From Lolium rigidum (Eukaryota; Streptophyta; Magnoliopsida; Poales; Poaceae): a stretch of 64,000 nucleotides of DNA. The position numbers and the translations under genes were made by a program. Below the pieces are notes generated by a model. The model did not search any database. It saw nothing but the letters and a program-made list of their open reading frames with translations, and was not told where the DNA came from. Location of the stretch: assembly GCF_022539505.1 (NCBI RefSeq), contig NC_061510.1, positions 400,874,249-400,938,248 on the forward strand. The letters run 5' to 3'. Positions 11,456 to 21,799 of this stretch are shown here, in pieces (the first letter of the stretch is position 1; the number at the start of each line of letters is the position of its first letter).

Positions 11456-14097
11456 TGTAATATCCCAGGTATTGGGGTTACAAAAATAGAGGAAACAGTT
11501 GTGTGCATTGCATTCATGCATAGAAAATCTGGGGAATTTTCGCGCTTTAAAGTAAAACAGATCACGATAGCCGAAGTTTCACTTGACCTTGGTGGAATTG
11601 AAGTAGCTCATCAAGTCAAGCGCTATAAATCTCAATGTGACTTTGTTAAAACCTTGTTTTGGGTAAAGATGATTTGATCTAAGGGGTTAGATCAAATGGA
11701 ACTAATAATCAACACAACAACACTTTACTCAATGATCAACTATCTGATCTTATTAAAGATCATAACATGGTAATCCTTACCATAACATATGAACATCCAT
11801 CTATTTGAAAATCAAGTAACACTAATTGGAGAAACTATTATTCACTTATCTTCTCCATGTCTTAAACTAATCCATGCTCTTATCATCAAACCTTTGATAT
11901 CCATTCTACTTTAAACTTTGGAAACATCACAAGGAGATCCACTCAAGAAGTACATATTCTTCTCTATTCCAATTAGTTAAGCATCAAACCTAGAGAGGTG
12001 AGAGATCTGTTATAATTATTGAGAAGCAATAACAAACCTTGAGTTAAACCTTGGACATAAATCCATGAATTCAAATCATTATCTTTGAGAGAAACCCTAG
12101 AGTATTATTCAAGCCTTCCCATATGAGAGAGACCATTTATTCTAAACCTAGCTTTACCTAGTAATGAACAAAGGACAACCATTGAACTAAAGCATTAGGA
12201 GTTAAACCATATCATTTGGGAGTGGTAAGATAGCCAATGCCAAATGGAGTAAGATCATATCTATGAAATGATGAAGTAAAGTAGCAACTAATCCAACTAA
12301 GCATCTAGGTGGAGACTTAACCCTTTATTATCTAATGAGATCTTGTGAACATACCATAAACTCTAGAATAATCCACTCCTATATAAGAGAGCTCAAGATC
12401 TGGTGTTACACTCAAGTTAGTTGAGAAAACACTTGGATTCAAGGGAGAGATTTATTCAAATACCCAAATGGTTAAACCATCATTCCTTGAGTAAAACCCT
12501 AGCGGTATATCTCGGGCATTCTCCCGAGATATAAACTAATGAGGCAACCATAGAAGTTCCATCCTAGAAAGTAAAATAAAAGTGCTAGACATTAGTTGAT
12601 CAATACAATGTTTGACCATGCAAGTGAGAACCCCAGTTAATGAGAGATCATTAGGAAGCCAACCCTTGATCATTATAAATTGAGTGATGATCATAAACCA
12701 TAAGAACTTGAGGTAGAGATACTAAGAATAAGTTGATCATGCCTAATCCATGATCATGCTATTGAGATATGTGAGGATAAGTTAAACCCTACTAGAATAA
12801 GTAGATCTCATTCCCACATAAAATTATAGAAAGATAACTAGTAAGCAAACCTAGGCTTATATCCTATCTTTAACTTGTGAACCACATGGTGATCATAAGT
12901 AGAACCCTGTCACATCTATATTCCAACTATTCCCCAATTAAAGGACCTAAGAAACCTTAGAGTCAAACTCCATACTTAATATAGTGAGAAACCATCTATT
13001 CATATGACCAAAGTTAACTATAAAAAGAACTATAACCAATGTAGTTACTTTAATGATAAATTGAGGATAATAATAGAAGTTAATTGGTAGAAGATAAAAC
13101 CAATTCTCAAATCCTTAGTAATTAGGGAAGCACATAAAATATGAAGCAAGAAACCATATTACCCTGGTTAGGGGAGATTAAAACCTAGCTAATACAATAT
13201 GGTGTCATCTCACTTCTACAACCAGAATTATATCTCAAACCTAGTTGTGAATCACTTGGGTGACTACAATTATAAAACCAGCACCATAATTGAGAATTGA
13301 ATCAAATACCATTAGGTGAATATAATCAGAATCCTAGAATTGCTCATTAGCTAAATTCTATGCTTCACTAATTAAACCTTAACAAGCAAGTGCTCACATA
13401 AGATTATGTGCAAGTGACCACATTCCCAAATAAGAGGTCAAATCTTTAGACATTTTAGTACATGAAATCATGCCATTAAAGCCACCTTCTTATTTGCAAT
13501 TCAGTAATAAATATTACCATGAAATTGTTCCTTGCAAAGTAATACCAAATAAAACCTACATATCACTAAGTGAGAAAAATATCATTGGAAAATAATTTGA
13601 ATGTTTTCAAGATGATATTTAAATTCATGACAATAGGAATATTTAAATTCAAGTACCAATAGTAATTGAGAAACCAATGTTTTAGTACATATTAAATCTG
13701 TTAATACACAACAACAATCTTTAAGTGCCTGGAATGAATATTACTTGAATTCAATCCATCAAATTTACAAAATTTGATTGAATTCAAAACAGTATTTAAA
13801 TTAACAAAATGGAAAACAGAAAAAAGCAAAACTAAAATAAATAAAGATGGAGAAACAGGCTCACCTGGCCGGAGAAGCCCAGCGGCAGCCCACCTCGGCA
13901 GCCCAACACATCGCCCAGGTCCAGCCCAACTCCCACACAAATAAGTCCACATACCGTTTCGCTTTGGATAAACAAGAGGAGGAGATCATCGTCTTCGTTT
14001 CCTCCTCTGCTCGAGCCCTTGCTCGACAGCACGACAACGAAGCCACGTCCCGGCCGCCAATTTGGACCAGACGACCATCGACGATCGACGGAGAGCC

Positions 14098-14105
14098 TAT
14101 AAATA
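14098..14105 (+). promoter_or_regulatory. LTR core promoter TATA box
   Basis: TATAAATA lies in the GC island and is followed by a pyrimidine-rich C/T start region and leader. The same box is at 33263-33270 in the 3' LTR. Copy 2 has TATAAAAG at the same relative place, so the promoter is conserved although the flanks differ. Confidence 0.7.
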
Positions 14106-14397
14106 CCGTGCCAAATCCTCCTCTGTTCGTGTTCTTCTATTTCTTCCCCATTCGCACAGAAAACCGAAACCCTAGCTCGCCGGTCTTGCTCGTCGCCTCC
14201 GTTAGGGGCCACCCGAGCACCGCCGCGAAGCCCTGGAGCTCCGCCTCGTCTCCGGCAATCACCTCGTCGACGCGCGCATGCCGGGAAGTCTCGAGGCCGT
14301 CGAATCGCGACCTCAAGTCCGCGCCGGTGACCACCAGATGTCGACGTTCACCGTCGACTGAGGCCTCCCCAAGCCTTGCCATCATGCGCATCATGCT

Positions 14398-14408
14398 CCT
14401 GGTGAGCA
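14398..14408 (+). promoter_or_regulatory. Putative splice donor in the LTR leader
   Basis: CCTG|GTGAGCA has its GT at 14402, about 300 nt downstream of the TATA box at the end of the GC-rich leader. Copy 2 has CCTG|GTGAGCC at the equivalent place although the exon-like sequence before it differs greatly. Confidence 0.4.
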
Positions 14409-15174
14409 CACGAACCTTCCAGTACCCTCGCTTCACTCGATTAGCCTCTGCATCGCCATCGCGTCGCACGTCCGCGAGTCCCGCCGCTTGACCTCGCCGG
14501 CGAGCACGCTCCGGTGACCATACCGGAGCGGCGCCGCCACCAGTTAGCTCGATTTTGCGTGCTGGATCGTATGAACATGGTCACCTGCCCTCACGCGCCT
14601 CGAAACGCCGGCGATCCTCGCCACTGGCCGCCGGTCAGAACCTCCCCTGGCCACCGTGGCGATTTTGACCACGGTCAAAGCCATGTGGCAGCCAACGTGG
14701 TCTAGGCCCACCTGCCAGTAACCACGTGTAGCGTGAGGCCGGGTGCGTTTAGCATTTCCGTTTCAATTCAAGATTTCAATAATACCTGCAACTCAAAATA
14801 AATCTAGAAAATTCATTATAATTCCGAAAAAGATAAATAAGATATCAAAATTCTTAGAAAAATAAACCCTATCCAATAAAAATATAAAATGAAATTTTTA
14901 TTTTTAATAAAAATTTAATTATTTAATACTTGTTAATTAAGCCTTTTCTTTAATTCTAAATTGAATTAAAAGTCAATAAATAGTAAAACCTTCTAAAATA
15001 AACAAAAACCAGTAAGCAAAATAAAGAAAACATTAAAGCTATTTTTCTTTATTTATTATTTTGTTAAATCTTTATTAGTGGAAATTTACACCTCGATTAA
15101 TAATTACCTTAAATTATTAATTGTTCAAAAATAACAAAATGGCAAATTCAATATTATTTTTGAATTACAAAGTT

Positions 15175-15207
15175 ATTAATAACTTCATCCATAATGAAGT
15201 TATTAAT
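15175..15207. repeat. Perfect 13-bp hairpin in the LTR
   Basis: ATTAATAACTTCA (15175-15187) is exactly complementary to TGAAGTTATTAAT (15195-15207) around a 7-nt loop. It is conserved at 34343-34375 and, in changed form, at about 43921-43954. The 3' LTR of copy 2 has lost it by a small deletion. Confidence 0.85.
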
Positions 15208-15762
15208 CCAAGAACTAATTGACAAATAGGAAACACTAAGTTCCATATTGAATTAAGAACACAAACCCATAATTTTATGTGGGATACTAAAACCCTAACA
15301 CCATTAGGAACCCTAGCTCCACTAATCCATTTGAACCCTAATTTGCCACTAACCTAAACCCTAGGTTATTGGATGTGATCATACCACTTACTTTTCATTC
15401 ATAGGTTTATTATGAGCAACTCAATGGTTGATCATATTCACATATATATATAGGAACACTATCATTAATAATTTAGCATCCCATGTATACATAACATAAA
15501 ACCCAAGTGATCCAATAGGAACACATAAGTCCAAACCCTAGATCCTATTACCAAAGCTATCATCCTTATTCATTCTTATTTAGCATCACACCATTGTGAT
15601 GAACCCTAATAGCAACCATACCTACTATTCTACTTTACATAACCTTGTTCCACTAAACCCTATTAGTGTGAGATACTTATGAACCATCCTATTTAGGAAT
15701 TAATTATTTTATACTTAGAAATCCAATGGCTAATACAAGACAACCTCAACCTTAATTGTAAT

Positions 15763-15814
15763 ACTTCTTATTATTTAAGAAGTATGTTCTTCAAAAGTTA
15801 TTCTTTTAAAGAAA
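15763..15814. repeat. Double hairpin, first copy
   Basis: ACTTCTT/AAGAAGT (15763-15783) is followed by CTTCAAAAG..CTTTTAAAG. It resembles the larger fold at 16051-16120, sharing the ATGTTCTTCAAAAGTTATTC text, so the motif is duplicated within the LTR. Confidence 0.6.
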
Positions 15815-16050
15815 ATAAGAAATCATCATCAATCCTCGCCTAATAGAACCTATAACCAATAACCAGCCTATCAACCGCAAGGTATACCAACCATGATAGC
15901 AACTATTTATAATAAATTGCTCAAGATGCCTAGGCTTAACTCAACCCTACAAGCCCTTGGTACTGATGAATCCAACCTTGTTATGATCCATCTACTACTT
16001 ACTCCAGAAAACAATTAGAACCATGGAAAACCATAAAACCCCACAAACCT

Positions 16051-16120
16051 AATTATCATACTTGTTCTTTATTAAAGAACATGTTCTTCAAAAGTTATTC
16101 TTTTGAAGTATATGATAATT
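16051..16120. repeat. Three-way-junction inverted repeat
   Basis: The outer stem AATTATCATA (16051-16060) pairs with TATGATAATT (16111-16120). Inside are two perfect hairpins: GTTCTTT/AAAGAAC (16064-16080) and CTTCAAAAG/CTTTTGAAG (16086-16108). The same arrangement is in the 3' LTR at about 35217-35286, and degenerate forms are in copy 2. Confidence 0.75.
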
Positions 16121-16818
16121 CATCATTAACCATGCCATATAGTGCTAAAACCAACCACTATTCATGACATGTTAAGATTATACCAAATGTTATTGTTGTG
16201 TGCTATTATTGTATTGATATATTGCAGCACCTGTTTATGATACCAAGCAATCAATTCTTAATAAGAACCTTGTTTGTGAATCACTCTAAAAGTGCAACAC
16301 ACCCAATAATAATCATTACCACTCACTGATCCTAAATCATCGGGGTTAGGTCACGCTTAGAGCGATTGCATCTCATACTTATGCATTATTGCATCCTTGT
16401 CAATCTTTTAAACATCGTCCTTACCGGACGATGATGCTATTTCAGAATTTGGAGTTATTGCGTATCGAAGACCTTGCCTGCATAATCTTGCAGTCAAGAA
16501 AGGCAAGTTCATCACTTGCTCATGTCAATTGAGTATCTTTATCAAATTACTTGCAAAGTACTATGATTATCACTATTGCATAAAAACCAAAACCACTATT
16601 TTCATAACTATGAATATGACTATGTGGTGGGCAATGGAACCATGGATTGTGTTGATATGGTGGAGGTTCCATTGCAAGGGTTTATATCCATCTAGGATTA
16701 AACAACAAATGTCGCCAGTGATTCTTGTGCCGTAATACCCGTGTTAACCATAAGATCCGGAGTGGGACGGAGTAGTCAAAAGTGTTTCCACCTCTCGCTC
16801 ATCAACGGATGCGCTTTA

Positions 16819-16948
16819 CCGTAGACACTTGTATCTGTCAGGGCAAGCGGTGGGCTGGGGAAGCCTTAAGTCCCCACGGCATAGTCCGTAGACACTTGTC
16901 GCTCGAAGTGCAAGCGGTGGCGCGGGAAGCCTAAAGTCCCCACGGTAT
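16819..16948 (+). repeat. Tandem duplication in the LTR 3' part, 67-bp unit
   Basis: Two units start CCGTAGACACTTGT at 16819 and 16886, each ending in a TCCCCACGG block. The 3' LTR has the same pair (35988 and 36055). Copy 2 has a diverged pair with a 78-bp unit (45569 and 45647), so the duplication predates both copies. Confidence 0.85.
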
Positions 16949-17968
16949 TGCGGTCTATGATGGGTTGCAGCTATCGGCGAAGGAGTTTGGTTAACGAGTC
17001 CCAAACCGTTGTCGTGGTCGGGGTCCATCCTTAAGTGGTATAAGAGGACCGACGAGGACCCGTGGTCGGGGTATGCAACAAAGGGTGGGTGTTCGAGGTA
17101 GCGGAGGAACATGATTGGCTAGACCTTATACCGGGCCTCACACCATAGGAAGTGTGGACGGGAAGATCACCCGGTTGGCACCAAGGTTAAGATCTCTTAT
17201 GGGTAAAGCAACACACCTCTGCAGAGTGTAAAGAACCGTGACCTGTCACTCCCTGTTCCGGGATATGGAACTGCGAACGCTGCCGGAAAGGAGCTCCATG
17301 AAGTTCTAGTAAACCGGTGAAGGCTGATGGACATAGTTCTTCTGAATAAAAGCAACCTTTTGAAGAAATGGTTATGAAAACTTGCATTGGTATTAGACTT
17401 TCTGGTCTAATGCTGTAGCTAGTGCATTAAACACCTCTTTCCTATAATGAACTTGTTGAGTACGCTCGTACTCATCCCACTCTTAAATCCCCTGCTTAGA
17501 TATGGAGGCAACGAAGGAGGATCTACAGTGCAAACCGAAGACCGAGGAGTCGACAACTACTTCAAGAGACAGGAACCTGTCAGAGGAGTCCAATACTACA
17601 TCCAACAAGAAGAAAACCTAGTTTAGCCATAGAAGGGAACTAGTTTCCTAAACCTAGCTCCTATTGAGCTAGAATCTATTCACAGCCTCTAGAGTTAGTT
17701 AAATACTCTACAAATAGAGTTCGTGATAAGACTAGACTACGAGTCGTTCTTCTGGAGTTTATTTGCAGTTTTACCTCATTGTAAAGTAGGAGGCTGTGAT
17801 GATCTTATGTAACCGAGTCATTGTTGTAATTCTATAGACATGCCTTGGACCCGCATATGTTTCTGTTGTACCACTCCGAGCGATATAATACTAGTGGAAC
17901 GATGTTTCATTGGTGTTATATCAGACTTGCATACTACACCATGCAGTGGTATGCCGGGTCACCACAGT

Positions 17969-17980
17969 TGGTATCAGAGC
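17969..17980 (+). other. Primer binding site, initiator-Met tRNA
   Basis: TGGTATCAGAGC, complementary to the 3' end of plant initiator-Met tRNA, sits 2 nt after the LTR end CACCACA. It primes minus-strand DNA synthesis. Confidence 0.93.
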
Positions 17981-19562
17981 AAATGCTTTGACCCTAGGAT
18001 TAAAACCCTTTAAAGGAGACCTATAGGATTGGTAGTGTCTATAGGAAGTTGTCTTAACTAAACCAAACCTTCTTATGACTTGAGATGGATATTCACTTGA
18101 GAATAATCCTGACACACTTGAGTCAACATTCTTACTTGTCTTTACTAAGTAAAGTTAGCAGATCCCAAACATGTAGGACACCATTAAGTCCTTCAAACCA
18201 TAAATGAGTAGATCACAGTTGGTACACAATACATGGTAGTCCAAAGAGAGGATACAACCATAAGGAAGATATCCTAGTGGAAGATGTGTACCAACACATG
18301 TTATAATTAAATAAGAATTAATCAGACCTGTACTAGAAGTAATATCAAGTGATGATAATCATTAAGATATCCTAATAGAAGATGTAGATCCAGACAAGTA
18401 ATGGGTAAGTAAAATCTATCCAAACTTGTGAAACGAGTTGCTAGTAAGTGATAACTATGAGTTATATGAGGTAGTATAGACCATGATGAGTCAATCATGA
18501 GAGGTAAGTAAGAGAGATAGAAATAAAACATGTCTACTTACAGAGTAGTGATAGTAATCATATATGATTCACCTGAGAATCAATATGTGATGGAATAGAA
18601 CATCCTAAACAGATAGGAGGAGAATAATAAGAAGCCAGTTGTTCAACAATAGTGCAAGAATTATGTTCCCAAAACCATGGGAAGTGTGCCAAGCACAGCA
18701 TGACCATAGTCTCATGATAAGTATAAACACTTGGAAGTATAGTAGCTATATTGCAATAGTTATGTATTTAGAGTAGTGATGTTAGAATCTAGATATACCA
18801 TATGAAGTAGTCCTTAACTTAATGGAAGCAAAGTTAGTATTTCCAAAGAAAATTAGGTTAACCTCAATCATCCCAAACCACTTTGTTTCAAGTTTATCAC
18901 ATTGCAAATGTGCAATTATGGTAAATGTTGAGATAAATAGTAGAATCCCATATATTCGTGCTAAGTATCACGATATAAACCTATCTTATGTGGTGTATAT
19001 ATTACACATCAGAGCCTGATGTTTAGAGATGTCTTACTCAACTATTATATTCGGGCTTAAGATGATGTGTATTATAAGCACAAAGCTGAATCTTCTTGGA
19101 TTTTATTGGATTTTCATTGTTTGACTAGATCCATACATGAAGTTTGACGTTGATATGCAAATGCATGTTGCAATATCAAGTCCTTACTTGGTGCTATAGA
19201 TCTAGAGGGTAATGGTATTCGTGTGAGGAAGTGACGAACTCTGGAAGATTCCGAAGACAAGATGAAGGTTCATCAGAAAAAGGAAGTAAAGTTGTGGGAA
19301 GCAACCACAATACTGTGAAGAAAGTACCAATCAAAACTCATGCTTTACCTCAACAGAGGAGTACTTTAGTACATGGGAAGCATGAAGGTGAGAAATATAA
19401 TGATTATGGTGAAGCTGAAGCAGATCCATAGTCAACATAGAAGAGGGAATGCATGGGAAATCACTTAGGATACTATAATCATAGTGTCAGCTAGTGGTTT
19501 TCTTGCAAAATAAACCCTGAATGAAGGAAGATGATTTGTGAAACCATAGTAGATATAAGAAG

Positions 19563-19658
19563 ACCGTAGTTGGTAACAGAAGACCACGGTTGGTATCAAA
19601 CAACTCACACTGATATCAAATAGCCACAGTTGGTATAATAACCACAGCTGGTATCAAT
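19563..19658 (+). repeat. Five 20-bp units resembling the LTR/primer-site junction
   Basis: Units start at 19563, 19583, 19603, 19623 and 19641 with the consensus ACCACAGTTGGTATCA plus about 4 nt. The LTR/primer-site junction at 17961-17976 reads ACCACAGTTGGTATCA. Further single copies occur at 18213 here and at 46983, 48325, 48345 and 48446 in copy 2. Confidence 0.75.
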
Positions 19659-20385
19659 GGGTGTTACAAGTAGTCCACGATTTAGTTATTTGTATCAAAA
19701 GTTCGTGAACAAATAAAAATCTTGTCAGCCAAATAGCTAGACCTATAAACATTTGGTCCAAGGATTAACATTGGATGTCCACAATTGAGTGGATGCACCA
19801 TATATATTCTTCGCAAGACCGTAGAAGAAGTAAAACCCATAAGTTAGAATCAGACCAATATTCCAACCATAAGTCCAACAGTTGGAAGAAAAGGAGTTGA
19901 AGACCATAAGAAAACTCTAAGGGGTAGAGTAAACATTGAGTTGACTGTACAATAATTCAATATTTTGAGTAAGATAGTTGATGAAGGTCTGAACTGAGAG
20001 TTCGATCTTATTTTCATAAGATTGTTGAACACTACTTTCAGAAGGATGTCAGACCAGAAGCCGAGGTTCATACCTCGAGGAAGTTAGAAGTAGACTATAA
20101 CTTGAGAAAGTGGGTAGTATTTACTCAGAAGTACGGAAGCTCAAGTAAACTAAGGTTAATGAAGTTGGATGAAGGAAATACCATAGACCAGATACAGCTC
20201 AAGAAGGTCAAAGACTGAAGGAGATTGACTATACCAAAACTAAAGTCTATTTGAAAGATTCCTTTCATGGAACCTAAATAACCCAAAATAGTTATAGGTA
20301 TCAATTATAAACCCTGATTTGGATGAACTAAATGAGTCTAATCCATTCCTAGGGAAATAAACCATCACAACCATTTCCATGGTGA

Positions 20386-20390
20386 GTGCC
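20386..20390. repeat. Target site duplication GTGCC (left copy)
   Basis: GTGCC precedes the Gypsy LTR and recurs at 30178-30182 directly after its other end. Confidence 0.9.
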
Positions 20391-21788
20391 TGATGACCCA
20401 CAAGTATAGGGGATCGCAACAGTCTTCGAGGGAAGTATTACCCAATTTATTGATTCGACACAAGGGGAGACAAAGAATACTTGGAAGCCTTAACAACGGA
20501 GTTGTCAATTCAGTTGCACCTGGAAACGGACTTGCTCGCAAGAGTTTATCGATAGTAACAGTTTTATAGCAAGTAGCGTAGTGAAATAACAACAGACAGA
20601 GTAACAAAGACAGCAGTAGTGATTTTAGTAAACAGCAGGATTAAAATACCGTAGGCACGGGGACGGATGACGGGCGTTGCATGGATGAGAGAAACTCATG
20701 TAACAATCATAGCAGGGCATTTGCGGATAATAATAAAACGGTATCCAAGTACTAATCAATCAATAGGCATGTGTTCCAATTATAGTCGTACGTGCTCGCA
20801 ATGAGAAACTTGCACAACATCTTCTCGTCCTACCAGCTAGTGGCAGCTGGGCCTCAAGGGAAACTATCGGATATTAAGGTACTCCTTTTAATAGAGTACC
20901 GGAGCAAAGCATTAACACTCCGTGAACACATGTGATCCTCACATCACTACCATTCCCTCCGGTTGTCCCGATTTCTGTCACTTCGGGGCCATTGGTTCCG
21001 GACAGCGACATGTGTATACAACTTATAGGTAAGACCATAAACAATGAATATCATGATGAAACAATAACATGTTCGGATCCGAGATCATGGCACTCGGGCC
21101 CTAGTGACAAGCATTAAGCATAACAAGTTGCAACAATATCATAAAAGTACCATCTACTGGACACTAGGCACTATGCCCTAACAATCTTATGCTATTACAT
21201 GACCAATCTCATCCAATCCCTACCATCCCCTTCACCTACAGACGGGGGAATTACTCACACATGGATGGGGGAAACATGGCTGGTTGATGGAGAGGCGTTG
21301 GCGGTGATGGCGGTGATGATCTCCTCCAATTCCCCGTCCCGGCGGAGTGCCAGAACGGAGACTTCTGACTCCCGCGACGGAGTTTCGCGATGTGGCGGCG
21401 TTCTGGAGGGTTTCCGGCGACTTCGACTTCTCTCCGGGCGTTTTTAGGTCGAGGCGAATAAGTAGTCCGAAGGGGGCGTCGGAGGCCGGCCGAGGGGCCA
21501 CACCACCGGCCGCGCGGGCCCCCCGGGCCGCGCCGCCCGGTGGTGTGGGGCCCTCGGGCCTCCACTTCAATTGCCCTTCCGGCTCCGTTAGTTTCCTGGG
21601 AAAATAGGGCCTTCTGCATAAATTCCGAGGTTTTTCCCGAAAGTTGGATTTACGCACAAAAACGAGACACCGAGAGCGGTTCTGTCGAAAACAGCGTTAG
21701 TCCGTGTTAGTTGCATCCAAAATACACAAATTAGAGGCCAAACAATAGCAAAAGTGTTCGGGAAAGTAGATACGTTTTGGACGTATCA
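20391..21788 (-). repeat. 3' LTR of the nested Gypsy element
   Basis: On the minus strand it starts TGATACGTCC (21788) and ends GTGGGTCATCA (20391). It is a direct copy of 28782-30177. A GC-rich foldback lies at 21487-21550. Confidence 0.93.
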
Positions 21789-21799
21789 ACTCCCCCAAG
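21789..21799 (-). other. Polypurine tract of the nested Gypsy element
   Basis: The minus strand reads CTTGGGGGAGT immediately before the 3' LTR. It is the primer for plus-strand DNA synthesis. Confidence 0.85.

Larger units (their letters stand above)
11456..17966 (+). repeat. 5' LTR of giant-LTR element copy 1
   Basis: It starts TGTAATATCCC and ends GGGTCACCACA. Three compositional zones are visible: an AT-rich upstream part (to about 13840), a GC island with TATA box and leader (about 13850-14740), and a long AT-rich downstream part with hairpins, many AACCCTA motifs and a GC-richer 3' end with a 67-bp duplication. ORFs in the GC island (up to 214 codons) overlap the promoter and are not conserved in copy 2. 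Confidence 0.93.
17967..20390 (+). other. Internal domain of copy 1, 5' part (non-coding)
   Basis: It begins with the primer site and continues as AT-rich sequence with short ORFs only. One frame at 19231-19431 (GTG start, 66 codons, rich in Lys/Gly/Gln) could be a gag relic, but copy 2 has an indel that breaks the frame, so there is no sign of selection on it. The part ends at the GTGCC target duplication of the nested Gypsy element (20386-20390). Confidence 0.75.

Noticed and set aside
13847..14491. 214-codon ORF (and 182-codon minus ORF in the 3' LTR) as a protein gene
   Set aside because: It spans the TATA box and leader of the LTR, differs in frame between the two LTRs of the same element and is absent from copy 2. 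GC-rich DNA has few stops.
19231..19431. 66-codon ORF in the interior of giant-LTR copy 1 as gag
   Set aside because: It starts with GTG, has no gag motif and is broken by an indel in copy 2.
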